A stretch of DNA of 52,867 bases from Chitinophaga solisilvae (GTDB taxonomy: Bacteria; Bacteroidota; Bacteroidia; Chitinophagales; Chitinophagaceae). The position numbers and the translations under genes were made by a program. The notes under the pieces are model-generated. The model made no database searches. It was not told the origin of the DNA and was given only the letters and a program-made list of their open reading frames with translations. Positions within the stretch are counted from its first letter, which is position 1; every line of letters begins with the position of its first letter. The stretch lies in the NCBI RefSeq assembly GCF_009928525.1, contig NZ_JAABOK010000019.1, forward strand, positions 51,944-104,810, in the 5' to 3' direction. Shown piece by piece: positions 42,877 through 51,702 of the stretch.

Positions 42877-43818
42877 ATGAAGACCTTCCTGGAAACACTA
42901 AGCACTAAAACTATCCATACAGAAAAAATCGCGCTTGTAAGGGCATTTTTAGCTATTGGTACATTAACTGTATTACTGTTTAATGATATCAGTTTATTGA
43001 CGCATACGCAATATATGTACGATGCCAATGGGGCAGATCATTTACAAGATAAACTTCTGTTTTTTCATATAAATATCTTTACTGTTTTCTCAGTTGAATC
43101 AGGTCGGTTCATAGCAATCGCGATATTATTATCCGTGATTTCAGGTTTTTTGCCGCAAGTCACTTCATTCCTGCACTTATGGGTTAGCCTGAGTATAACG
43201 AATACGGTAATTGTAGTAGATGGAGGAGATCAGATTGCTGCAAATCTCGCATGCTTACTTATACCGCTATGTGTAACAGATCCGAGAGTAAATCAATGGT
43301 CCGCCCCCAAATTACCCGGCAGATCCGGCATAAACGTGTTTTCCAATGTCGCATTGTTTTTTATTCAGGTACAGGCGGCAATTATTTACTTAAATGCCGG
43401 CATAGGGAAACTGTATACGGTAGAATGGAAAGAAGGAACAGCTTTGTACTACTGGATTTCACATACCATAATCGGTGCGCCGGATTGGCTGAGAAATATA
43501 TATGAAACGGCTACCTTATCTGATTGGGTCACCTTGTTGACCTGGGGAGTGATCATATTTGAGATCGGAATGTTTGCCTGTATTTTTGCCAATGGAAAAG
43601 TAAAAACAATCTTTCTTGTTTTGGGGTTCCTGTTTCATTTTTTAATCATTCTTACGCATGGATTGTTATCCTTCTTTTTCTCCATGGCGGCTTTGCTGGT
43701 GATTTATCTTGATGATGCCAATCATTCAGTAAGGATCATCAACGGATTAAAGAACAGGATCAGGTTGAGCTGTGCGGTATTTGTCAAACCTGTGCTACCG
43801 CTTAAAAATCAGTATTAA
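42877..43818 (+). CDS. sdpB: SdpB-family membrane protein
   Basis: The 313 residues form at least six membrane helices of the HTTM-like type. Conserved polar positions include VDGGDQIAANL, AAIIYLNAGIGKLY and EWKEGTALYYW, as expected for SdpB. With SdpA it processes the SdpC precursor. The order here is C-A-B, not A-B-C as in Bacillus. No SdpI/SdpR immunity pair follows; the next element is a strong terminator. Confidence 0.88.
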   Translation: MKTFLETLSTKTIHTEKIALVRAFLAIGTLTVLLFNDISLLTHTQYMYDANGADHLQDKLLFFHINIFTVFSVESGRFIAIAILLSVISGFLPQVTSFLHLWVSLSITNTVIVVDGGDQIAANLACLLIPLCVTDPRVNQWSAPKLPGRSGINVFSNVALFFIQVQAAIIYLNAGIGKLYTVEWKEGTALYYWISHTIIGAPDWLRNIYETATLSDWVTLLTWGVIIFEIGMFACIFANGKVKTIFLVLGFLFHFLIILTHGLLSFFFSMAALLVIYLDDANHSVRIINGLKNRIRLSCAVFVKPVLPLKNQY

Positions 43819-43952
43819 TATCAGAGAATTCCGTACATTTTTTTTCTTCCTGATAATGAGTATACATTTTGCAGCTGGATGGCGTCAGATAAGCGGACAA
43901 TATATAAGAAGGGTACAAAATTTTAATATGGATATTAACGGAAATCTATCAT

Positions 43953-43997
43953 AAAACCAAAGAGCTTTACGTGTAATACGTAAAGCTCTTTGGTTTT
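43953..43997. terminator. 20-bp perfect hairpin ending the SDP-like operon
   Basis: AAAACCAAAGAGCTTTACGT and its exact complement surround a 5-nt loop. A-rich and T-rich ends make it effective on both strands, stopping both the operon and any transcript beyond the tRNA. Confidence 0.9.
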
Positions 43998-44001
43998 AAG
44001 G

Positions 44002-44075
44002 TCGGGATGACTGGATTCGAACCAGCGGCCTCTTCGTCCCGAACGAAGCGCGCTACCGGGCTGCGCTACATCCCG
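44002..44075 (-). tRNA. tRNA-Pro (anticodon CGG)
   Basis: Read on the minus strand: acceptor CGGGATG/CATCCCG, a D-arm with GCGC/GCGC, anticodon stem CTTCG/CGAAG with loop TTCGGGA (anticodon CGG) and T-arm GCTGG-TTCGAAT-CCAGT. The discriminator is A at 44002. CCA is not fully encoded. Its 3' end faces the SDP-like operon. Confidence 0.96.
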
Positions 44076-44194
44076 TTATTCCGGTTAACCAAAATAAACA
44101 GGTTTTATTTATTTACCAAGTTTTTACCGCTAAAAATTATACAACCGTTTTTTCCTGAACCATAATCAGTATATTCATTACAAAACATTCCCTC

Positions 44195-45088
44195 ATGGCC
44201 ATCATTGGAAAAAATGTGAAGATACACCTGAAAGACGGCTCTGCAACCGGGTTCAGGGTAGTTGAAATAGTGAACTATACTATACAGGCCATCGCCTGCA
44301 GCAGACTGCGGCTCTCGCAGGAACAAGACGACTTTACGCAGATCAGGAAGCCGGGAATATATTTCCTGTTCGGACAGGGAGAGCTGACCAACAAACAGAA
44401 AGCCTATATCGGAGAGGCGGAGAATATCCGGATGCGCCTGCGGGACCATCTGACCAACCGGGATTTCTGGAACGAAGCTATCTTCTTTATCAGTAAAGAT
44501 GAGCATCTTACCAAAGCGCATGTAAAATACCTGGAAAGCAGATTAATACAGATGGCCCGCAATGCAGGCAGGTACGAACTGGAAAACGTTAACCAGTCCC
44601 AGGGAGCTGTTTTGCCGGTAGCGGATAAAGACTCCATGGAAGAATTCCTCGGGCTGATAAAGTTACTGCTGGGCGTTATGGGGCACCTGCTCCTGGATGA
44701 ACCGCAGCATCTTACCATGCCTTCCCGCAACCAGCTGGAAAGAACGCTGGCAAATATGAATGAATCTGCAGACAACCGGCCGCTGTCCATGCTGGTAGCT
44801 GGACTCAGCGCTTATGCCCTGCAGACGGACGAAGGTATCCTGGTACGCAAAGGTTCCCAGGCTGCCCTGAATACCGGCTCCCTGTCTCCGGGATATAAAA
44901 AATTAAGAGATAGCCTTATCACTACCGAAGTATTGAAACCGGAAGATGGCAAATACGTTTTCAGCGAAGACATCATCTTCCGGTCGCCTTCCGCTGCTGC
45001 CGCAATTATTGCGGGCTATAACAGCAACGGACTGCAGAGCTGGAGAGATTCCGCAGGCAGAACACTCAGCGAAATAGAAAACAGCTGA
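44195..45088 (+). CDS. GIY-YIG nuclease-domain protein with DUF4357-like C-terminus
   Basis: The 297 residues include a GIY-YIG domain (about 52-135) with GIYFLFG (54-60), AYIGEAENI (70-78), an Arg-rich helix (RMRLRDHL) and the catalytic-type Glu near 114 (KYLESRLIQ). The C-terminal 80 or so residues (VRKGSQAALNTGSLSPGY, RDSLITTEVL) fit DUF4357, commonly fused to such nucleases. The biological role of these stand-alone proteins is unknown; DNA repair or defence is possible. Confidence 0.85.
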   Translation: MAIIGKNVKIHLKDGSATGFRVVEIVNYTIQAIACSRLRLSQEQDDFTQIRKPGIYFLFGQGELTNKQKAYIGEAENIRMRLRDHLTNRDFWNEAIFFISKDEHLTKAHVKYLESRLIQMARNAGRYELENVNQSQGAVLPVADKDSMEEFLGLIKLLLGVMGHLLLDEPQHLTMPSRNQLERTLANMNESADNRPLSMLVAGLSAYALQTDEGILVRKGSQAALNTGSLSPGYKKLRDSLITTEVLKPEDGKYVFSEDIIFRSPSAAAAIIAGYNSNGLQSWRDSAGRTLSEIENS

Positions 45089-45113
45089 ACGCCTGCCCGC
45101 CGCATTTTTGCGC

Positions 45114-45121
45114 TACCTTTG
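45114..45121 (+). promoter_or_regulatory. TAnnTTTG -7-like motif just before a GNAT gene
   Basis: TACCTTTG ends 4 nt before the ATG at 45126. If used, transcription would begin at or inside the coding start, so it may be fortuitous. Confidence 0.25.
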
Positions 45122-45125
45122 CGGC

Positions 45126-45593
45126 ATGAACGATTTCCCTGAGATACAGATCACCCGCCTGTCCCCGGAGGAGGAACCTCCGCTGGCATTACTCCTGCTT
45201 GCGGATCCGTCTGAAGCGGCTATCAGTAAATACCTGCCGGCAGCTGCCGTTTTTGTAGCCCGCCACCAGGGTGAAACGATCGGCGTTTATGTGCTGTCCC
45301 TGGAACACGGCGTTGCGGAAATTCTGAATATTGCAGTGAAGGAAACCTGCCAGGGGAAAGGCGTCGGCCGGCGCCTGCTGGAAGACGCCACAGTAAAGGC
45401 AAAGGAATTGCATGCGGAAAAACTGCTGATAGGTACAGGTAACTCCAGCCTGGGACAGCTGCATCTTTATCAGAAAAGTGGTTTTGAGATCACGGCTATA
45501 CGAAAAAACTTCTTCCTGGATCATTATCCTGCCCCCATCTTTGAAAATGGTATTCAGTGTAAACATATGATTATGCTGGAAAAACAGCTGTAA
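45126..45593 (+). CDS. GNAT family N-acetyltransferase
   Basis: The ATG at 45126 is preferred over an in-frame TTG at 45108. The 155 residues show ILNIAVKETCQGKGVGRRLL, the acetyl-CoA binding motif A, and LHLYQKSGFEITAIRKNFF as the C-terminal GNAT strand and Tyr. The acceptor is unknown. Confidence 0.9.
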   Translation: MNDFPEIQITRLSPEEEPPLALLLLADPSEAAISKYLPAAAVFVARHQGETIGVYVLSLEHGVAEILNIAVKETCQGKGVGRRLLEDATVKAKELHAEKLLIGTGNSSLGQLHLYQKSGFEITAIRKNFFLDHYPAPIFENGIQCKHMIMLEKQL

Positions 45594-45833
45594 AGAGGAG
45601 CAAGGCCGCCTCCCCGCCATCAGTATCTATGCTGCGGAACAACCCCGGAAGTAATTCCGGAGTTGTATTATATGTGTTATGAGGAAGAAGACGTTATGAA
45701 TAATGCCTGCGCGATAAAGGAAAGAAAATCCGGTCAACGGATATATCCCTATTTGGGGGGAGCAGACTATGCAATTCATTGGTATGGGATACGTCAATAC
45801 CACGAAACTGAATTTTTCCTGTAACTTCCCGGC

Positions 45834-46349
45834 ATGAAAATGCGTGACTATATACGGCAGGGGAAGTCTGAAAATTACCAGGATGCAGAAGAAAAAGGGC
45901 TGCTGAAAGCCGGCGAAGCGGCAGTATTACTGTCGAAGAAGCTGGGGATGAAAGTGAGCGCTGCGGAACTGACCGTATTTGCTACCGAATGGCATCATGC
46001 GGGTGTTTTCAAAGGCAGCAGTGGTGCTTCCCTGCGCGGCCGGAAGGTTTATTTTTTCTCTCCTGCGGCCGTAGAGAAGATTACCGCTGCACAGCTGCTG
46101 GCCAACAGGGAGAAGGCTGCCGCTAAACCGGCGCCGGATCAGCGACCTGTACAGGGCTGGTATCCGCAGTATTTTCGTACAACCGATCCCGTTAGCAGGC
46201 GCATGGTGAATAAGGCATTTATAGGGATTTATAGTGGTCCTGCCCACAAAGCCCCTAAAGGATTTACCCCGCTGGATGCGGCCGCCTTTGCCAATGCGGA
46301 GCAACGGCGCGGGCGGGAGCTGAAACCCGGAGAAAGGCCGTCCTTTTGA
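45834..46349 (+). CDS. Hypothetical soluble protein
   Basis: The 171 residues have no signal or membrane helix. Visible segments are AAVLLSKKLGMKVSAAEL, WHHAGVFKGSSGASLRG, KVYFF and a Pro/Arg-rich tail (RRGRELKPGERP). The composition is that of a real protein. No family recognised. It has its own upstream region of about 240 bp. Confidence 0.65.
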   Translation: MKMRDYIRQGKSENYQDAEEKGLLKAGEAAVLLSKKLGMKVSAAELTVFATEWHHAGVFKGSSGASLRGRKVYFFSPAAVEKITAAQLLANREKAAAKPAPDQRPVQGWYPQYFRTTDPVSRRMVNKAFIGIYSGPAHKAPKGFTPLDAAAFANAEQRRGRELKPGERPSF

Positions 46350-46398
46350 TGCAACTGTCGGCGGATTTCCTTATCTTAATTGGTGAAAACTGCCCGGT

Positions 46399-47301
46399 AT
46401 GAAAAGCTTGCCAACCTTACCACTGATTGTAAAGTCCACCCTGGAACAACCCCGGTTTTCCCTGCTGGACTCCGTACAGAACAGGATCATGCTGATTGCT
46501 TTCTGCAGCATTTTCTGTTTCCTGTTCATGTATATCTTTCTCCCATTTAATATCAATATGTGGTATGAAGGGCAGCAGCTGGCGTTGGTGCAGCTGTTCG
46601 GGATCTTCACCGGTTGCGGAATGGTGGCACTCACCATTTCCCAGTTCGCCCTGGCCAGATGGAAATGGCGGCAGCGTCTCACCAACGCGACCTACCTGCT
46701 CTGGTTTTTCGGAGAAATAGTGCTGGTCACCGCCATTGTTACGGCGGTAGACGTGCTGCTTATCGATACATTCTTTCTCACCTGGAGTGAGTTTATAAAT
46801 ACCCTGCGCTATACGGCGCTCATCATGCCCCTGCCTTATTTTATTGCGCTGCTCTGGTTCTATACCCGGGAAAAGCTGAGGCAGCTGCATACCCTGGAGC
46901 AGGAGCAACTACAGCCGGTAATATCTGTACCCGTACCCGCACCGAAGCTGGTAACAGATACCTGCCTGCAGATCCGTGATGAAAATGATAAACCGGTGCT
47001 TTCCCTGCACCCTGGTAAACTGCTGCTCCTGAAGGCAGAAGATAACTATGTACATGTCTTCTACCTGTCCGGTACAACTATTGCCAAAGAGCTGGTGCGT
47101 ACTTCCCTCAAAAAACTGGAAGCACAGCTCTCATCCGCAGGCCTTACCCGTGCACACCGCTCCTACCTGGTGAACCTCTCCAAAGTGGTGCTTTTTAAGA
47201 AAAATACAAAAGGCCATTACCTGCAATTAGAAGGTCTGGAAGATATGATGGTGCCGGTATCTAATACATGGTTGCCGGGTTTTCAACAGCACTTTAAATG
47301 A
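46399..47301 (+). CDS. Membrane-anchored LytTR transcriptional regulator
   Basis: The 300 residues have four N-terminal membrane helices (about 28-165), a linker and a C-terminal LytTR DNA-binding domain (about 200-300). The latter contains LLLLKAEDNYVHVFYLSG, LVRTSLKKLEAQL, LTRAHRSYLVNLSKV and GLEDMMVPVS. There is no receiver domain, so membrane signals may be transmitted directly to DNA binding. The large TonB-receptor locus downstream is a possible target. The stop abuts a long hairpin element. Confidence 0.9.
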   Translation: MKSLPTLPLIVKSTLEQPRFSLLDSVQNRIMLIAFCSIFCFLFMYIFLPFNINMWYEGQQLALVQLFGIFTGCGMVALTISQFALARWKWRQRLTNATYLLWFFGEIVLVTAIVTAVDVLLIDTFFLTWSEFINTLRYTALIMPLPYFIALLWFYTREKLRQLHTLEQEQLQPVISVPVPAPKLVTDTCLQIRDENDKPVLSLHPGKLLLLKAEDNYVHVFYLSGTTIAKELVRTSLKKLEAQLSSAGLTRAHRSYLVNLSKVVLFKKNTKGHYLQLEGLEDMMVPVSNTWLPGFQQHFK

Positions 47302-47448
47302 ATAATTGCGAATTACGAATTGCGAATTACGAATGTAGAAGCGAAGATTAAAACGAGATTTAAGGAGATATCTAGTAATTATCTCCTTAAATCTCGTTTT
47401 AATCTTCGCTTCTACATTCGTAATTCGCAATTCGTAATTCGCAATTAT
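47302..47448. repeat. Long hairpin element with AATTRCG heptamer arms (copy 3)
   Basis: Two 69-nt arms are perfectly complementary around a 9-nt loop. The arms begin with four heptamers (alternating AATTGCG and AATTACG) and continue with a core containing AGAAGCGAAGATTAAAACG. The element starts at the first base after the LytTR stop. Apparent ORFs through it arise from the repeat and are not real genes. Confidence 0.95.
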
Positions 47449-47572
47449 CTTATCTCCATCAATTTCACCCCTTCTACACCCCATTTCGCCCCAAATCCCC
47501 TGCCACTGCATATTTACCTCCCCGCTTTTATGTAATATCGCCTTTATCAACCTGTCTAAATTCCACCAGCCA

Positions 47573-50323
47573 ATGTCAAAATCCGTCCTGTTAAGTATTC
47601 TTTGTCTGCTGGCATGTTTTCAATTGTCATATGCACAAACCGTGCTTTCCGGTAATGTGCGGAATGCTGCCACAAAAGAAGTAGTCCCTGCTGTATCTGT
47701 ATCTATGAAGGAAGGTCCTAATGGTGATTATACCAACGACCAGGGGAATTTCCGTTTTTCTACCAGAAAGGCATTACCTGTTACGCTGATATTTTCTGCG
47801 GTAGGTTTTGAATCGAAAGAAGTGATTGTCGGCGCTGCCGGACCGCAGCGGGTAGAGCTGTCGCCTGTATCCATCCTGGGGCGGGAAGTAGTGGTATCTG
47901 CCAGCCGGAGCGTCCAGAAGAAAATTGAATCGCCGGTAACCATAGAAAGGATAGGCACCAAAGATATTATTAACTCCCCGCAGCCCAGCTACTTTAATAT
48001 GCTGCAGGGGTTGAAAGGGGTGGATATCACTACCTCCAGCCTGACCTTTACCACCGTGACCACCCGCGGCTTCAATACCAGCGGGAACACCAATTTTACG
48101 CAGATAGTGGATGGGATGGATAACCAGGCGCCCGGACTTAATTTCCCGCTGGGTACTGCCATTGGTTTAACGGAACTGGATGTCGATAACCTGGAACTGC
48201 TGTCCGGCGCATCTTCTGCGCTGTATGGCTCCCGCGGCCTTAATGGTACGCTGGTTATGACCGGCAAGGACCCTTTTAAATACCAGGGCCTGAGTGCACA
48301 GATCACCCAGGGCGTTAATCATATTAAGAAAGGAAAAGCCAATGATCCGATTGGCCCTTCGCCGTACTACGACTGGGCCGTGCGCTGGGCAAAGAAAGTG
48401 AGCGATCGGTTTGCCTTCAAAATCAATGTACAATACGTACAGGCCAAAGAGTGGATGGCCAATGATACGACAAATACAAACAGTCCCGGTGGCCCGCTCA
48501 CAGACCCTAATTATAACGGGGTGAATATGTACGGCAGTAAAACTTCTGTGGATATCAATCCTTTCCTGCAGGGCGCGCTGCAGGCGCAGCCTGAGCTGGC
48601 GCCACTCATCGATCCGCTGCTCGCCAGGGGCAGCAACTATGTGGCGCGCAGCGGCTATGCCGAATACGGCTACCTCAGCAGCGATGCCAAATTACTGAAG
48701 GCCAACCTGGAGATGCGGTATAAGATCACGCCCGGGCTGGAAGCCATTGTTTCCGGAACATTCGGAAAAGGTAACGCCGTATACAGCAATGATACCCGCT
48801 ATGCGCTCACCAACTTCCAGCTGGGGCAGTACCGCGCGGAACTGAAAGCCGCTAACTGGTTCCTCAGAGGATATACCTCCCAGGAAAATTCCGGTAATAC
48901 TATCATCGCCAGCCCTACCGCCCAGCTGATCAACGAAGCCTGGAAGCCCAGCTATAACGCTGCCACCGGCGACGGCTGGTATCCGCAATATACCGGCGCC
49001 CTGCTGGAAGCAATGGCCGGCGGTAAAAGCTATGAAGAGGCCGGCAATATTGCACGCAGCTTCGCTAACCAGGGAATGCCGGATGCCGGCAGCCCGCTGT
49101 TCCTGCGCCTGAAAGACAGTATCTCACAACTGCCGACTTCCAAAGGCGGTACCCTCTTCCTCGATAAAAGCAAGTTGTATAATGTGGAAGCTCAATACAA
49201 TTTCTCCCATCTGATAAAATTTGCAGACCTTATTGCCGGGCTGAATTACAGGCTGTACCGCCTGGACTCCAAAGGGACCCTCTTCCCGGATAACGATGGC
49301 CCTATCGATGTAGCGGAGTACAGCGCCTACGCACATCTGACTAAAAAGGTGATGCATGATAAACTGAGCCTCAGCGCCGCTTTCCGCTATGATAAAAATA
49401 CCCTGTTCGAAAAACCGCGTATCACCACGCGGGTATCCGCAGTAGGAGAGGTGAACAAGGAGAGCTTTATCCGCTTTTCCTACCAGAATGCCTATAGCTT
49501 TCCTTCCAATATACAGTCGCTGCAAAGCACACCGATCGACTACAACAGCTTTGCCTCCGGAGGCTCATCCCGCCTGTTGAACGGCGTGTATCAGTTTGAC
49601 CGCTACCCGGCCTATACCCTTGCCAGCGTTACAAAGTACCAGCAGAGCAATAATCCCGCTGACCTGGAAAAATTTGCCCTCAGCGATATTAAACCGCAGT
49701 CCGTAGATGCGTTCGAGTTAGGTTATTCTTCCCTGATCGCCAAATGTGTACTGATAGATGTGCTGGGATATTATTCTACCTGGAAGAATTTCATCGGATA
49801 CGTCAACGTGGCCAACACACCCGGTACGGATGATCCTGCCGCCTTTAAGGACCATAGTACTTACATGTCCTATAATATAGCGTACAACGGCGCTGAGAAG
49901 GTGAACACCTACGGATATGCCGCCAGCATAGGGGTAGAGCTGCCTTACCATTTTCAGGCAAAGGTGAATTTCTCTTCCGATTTCCTGAAGAACAGGAATA
50001 ACAGCCAGGTAAACAATTTCAACACGCCTAACTACAAATTCAACATCGATCTTGGCAACACCGGATTTGGAAATAAAGAGCGATATTCGTTCAGCACAAC
50101 TTTCCGATACAGACCAGGCTATTTTTACCAGATAGGCTTCGCCAGCGGTATGGTGCCGGCATCAGCAGTGATAGATGCGCAGGTAAGCTACCGGCTCCTG
50201 CAGGCACATTCCAGGATTAAACTGGGCGCTACCAATATTACCAACACTTACTACAGAACAGGTTTCGGCAGTCCGGCTATTGGCGGCATGTACTATGTGA
50301 GCTTCGCGTATAATGTATTTTAA
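47573..50323 (+). CDS. TonB-dependent outer-membrane receptor
   Basis: The 916 residues have a signal peptide (LLACFQLSYAQ), a carboxypeptidase regulatory-like domain (about 22-105), a plug domain (about 115-235, with FNMLQGLKGVDI and SALYGSRGLNG) and a beta barrel ending in the terminal aromatic residue (YVSFAYNVF). It imports a ligand across the outer membrane using TonB energy. The next two genes, a beta-helix lipoprotein and a diheme cytochrome, are closely spaced, so the three form one functional locus. The ligand is not evident. Confidence 0.94.
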   Translation: MSKSVLLSILCLLACFQLSYAQTVLSGNVRNAATKEVVPAVSVSMKEGPNGDYTNDQGNFRFSTRKALPVTLIFSAVGFESKEVIVGAAGPQRVELSPVSILGREVVVSASRSVQKKIESPVTIERIGTKDIINSPQPSYFNMLQGLKGVDITTSSLTFTTVTTRGFNTSGNTNFTQIVDGMDNQAPGLNFPLGTAIGLTELDVDNLELLSGASSALYGSRGLNGTLVMTGKDPFKYQGLSAQITQGVNHIKKGKANDPIGPSPYYDWAVRWAKKVSDRFAFKINVQYVQAKEWMANDTTNTNSPGGPLTDPNYNGVNMYGSKTSVDINPFLQGALQAQPELAPLIDPLLARGSNYVARSGYAEYGYLSSDAKLLKANLEMRYKITPGLEAIVSGTFGKGNAVYSNDTRYALTNFQLGQYRAELKAANWFLRGYTSQENSGNTIIASPTAQLINEAWKPSYNAATGDGWYPQYTGALLEAMAGGKSYEEAGNIARSFANQGMPDAGSPLFLRLKDSISQLPTSKGGTLFLDKSKLYNVEAQYNFSHLIKFADLIAGLNYRLYRLDSKGTLFPDNDGPIDVAEYSAYAHLTKKVMHDKLSLSAAFRYDKNTLFEKPRITTRVSAVGEVNKESFIRFSYQNAYSFPSNIQSLQSTPIDYNSFASGGSSRLLNGVYQFDRYPAYTLASVTKYQQSNNPADLEKFALSDIKPQSVDAFELGYSSLIAKCVLIDVLGYYSTWKNFIGYVNVANTPGTDDPAAFKDHSTYMSYNIAYNGAEKVNTYGYAASIGVELPYHFQAKVNFSSDFLKNRNNSQVNNFNTPNYKFNIDLGNTGFGNKERYSFSTTFRYRPGYFYQIGFASGMVPASAVIDAQVSYRLLQAHSRIKLGATNITNTYYRTGFGSPAIGGMYYVSFAYNVF

Positions 50324-50349
50324 TATCATCCACATAAAAAATCAATCTC

Positions 50350-51633
50350 ATGAAATTACCCGGCATATACCATTTGCTTTTTGTTGCCCTGGGCTGTACA
50401 ATGGCAGCCTGTAATTCACAGACGGAACAACACGACGGCGGTTATAAAAATAAACTGACCTTCGTACCAGGCGAGGAAATGAAGATAGCGGAAGCCTTCC
50501 TGTCGCTGAAAGACAGCAGCAGCATACTGCTGAAGGCAGGCACCTACAAATTTGATAATCTTAGTATTGCACAGGTAAATCATATCCTGATAGATGGAGA
50601 AGGCCCGGATAAAACCATCCTGGACTTTTCCGCCCAGAGCCAGGGTGGGGAAGGCATCCGGGTGACTGACGTAAAAGGCTTTACCATCAACGGTATGACG
50701 CTGAAGGATTCTAAAGGCGACCTGATTAAAATCAATAAAAGCGAAAAAGTGGTGGTGACCAACCTGCACGCGGTATGGTCTAAATCAGATTCTACCAGCG
50801 GCGGATACGCCATCTACCCGGTAATGTGCAAAAATGTGCTGATAGAAAACTGTTACGCACAGGGCGCTTCCGATGCAGGGATCTACGTAGGGCAGTCAGA
50901 CAGCGCCATTGTGCGCAAGTGCAAGGCTTACAAAAATGTGGCCGGCTGCGAAATAGAAAATACGGCGCATGCAGAAGTATATGATAATGATTTCTATGGT
51001 AACACTGCCGGGTTCCTGATTTTCGACCTGCCGGATCTTTCGCGCCGTGGCGGCTTTGTAAAGGCTTACAACAACCATTTTCATGATAATAACGAAAGGA
51101 ATTTTGCGAAGGCAGGCAGCTTCGGTTCCACCTGGGGAGTAGGTAATGCCGCACCGGGCAGCGGTGTGGTGATCCTGGCTGCATCAGACATAGAGCTGTA
51201 CAACAACCGCATCATCAATAATAACTCCAGCGCTATTTCAGTAGTATCCGGATTTTTTATTGACCAGAATGCGGCTGCCAAAATGAACGCCAATTATGAT
51301 CCTATTCCGCGTAATATTTTTATACATGATAACGAGATGAAAACAGACAGCAGTTTTCCAGCTGCCGTATATGAGCATCATGTAGGCAAGATCCTGGTTG
51401 GTATAGAGCAGCAGCTCAATGCGCAGGATCCTTCCCGCAAAAATGCCAGGATGCCTTTTATCGCTTATGATGGTATCACCAGCAACGTGCTTACAAAAGG
51501 TACGGCTGCCAACCCGGATTCCCTCTGTATCCGCCAGTCGCAGCCCAACCTCTTCGTGAACATCGATGCCCTGCACCTGGGTACCAAAGCATGGAAACCC
51601 AGTACAGACGTAACGCCATTCATTTGTAAATAA
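50350..51633 (+). CDS. Parallel beta-helix repeat lipoprotein paired with a diheme cytochrome
   Basis: The 427 residues have a lipoprotein signal (CTMAACNSQ, Cys 21) and right-handed beta-helix repeats across most of the length (ITNL-type rungs such as VLIENCYAQGASDAGIYVG and IELYNNRIINNNSSAIS). It matches the family encoded next to SO2930-type cytochromes. Known pairings suggest a shared but uncharacterised periplasmic or surface function. It starts 26 nt after the TonB-receptor gene. Confidence 0.88.
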   Translation: MKLPGIYHLLFVALGCTMAACNSQTEQHDGGYKNKLTFVPGEEMKIAEAFLSLKDSSSILLKAGTYKFDNLSIAQVNHILIDGEGPDKTILDFSAQSQGGEGIRVTDVKGFTINGMTLKDSKGDLIKINKSEKVVVTNLHAVWSKSDSTSGGYAIYPVMCKNVLIENCYAQGASDAGIYVGQSDSAIVRKCKAYKNVAGCEIENTAHAEVYDNDFYGNTAGFLIFDLPDLSRRGGFVKAYNNHFHDNNERNFAKAGSFGSTWGVGNAAPGSGVVILAASDIELYNNRIINNNSSAISVVSGFFIDQNAAAKMNANYDPIPRNIFIHDNEMKTDSSFPAAVYEHHVGKILVGIEQQLNAQDPSRKNARMPFIAYDGITSNVLTKGTAANPDSLCIRQSQPNLFVNIDALHLGTKAWKPSTDVTPFICK

Positions 51634-51687
51634 CCATATAAAATTACTTGTCAGATGGTCATCAGTAACAGCCGGCCGTCATTTGTT

Positions 51688-51702
51688 ATTCGTAATTCGT
51701 AA
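51688..51702. repeat. Heptamer repeat abutting the cytochrome start
   Basis: ATTCGTAATTCGTAA, the right-arm form of the hairpin family, ends at the base before the ATG. It is the exact reverse complement of the copy at 52744-52758. Confidence 0.8.

Noticed and set aside
43772..43954. A 60-codon frame overlapping the end of sdpB, considered as an immunity gene.
   Set aside because: It overlaps sdpB in another frame, lacks a convincing membrane topology like SdpI and runs into the terminator.
47227..47550. Frames on both strands through the hairpin at 47302-47448.
   Set aside because: Their products (with strings like NSQFVIRNY) are translations of the heptamer repeat and appear wherever the element occurs.
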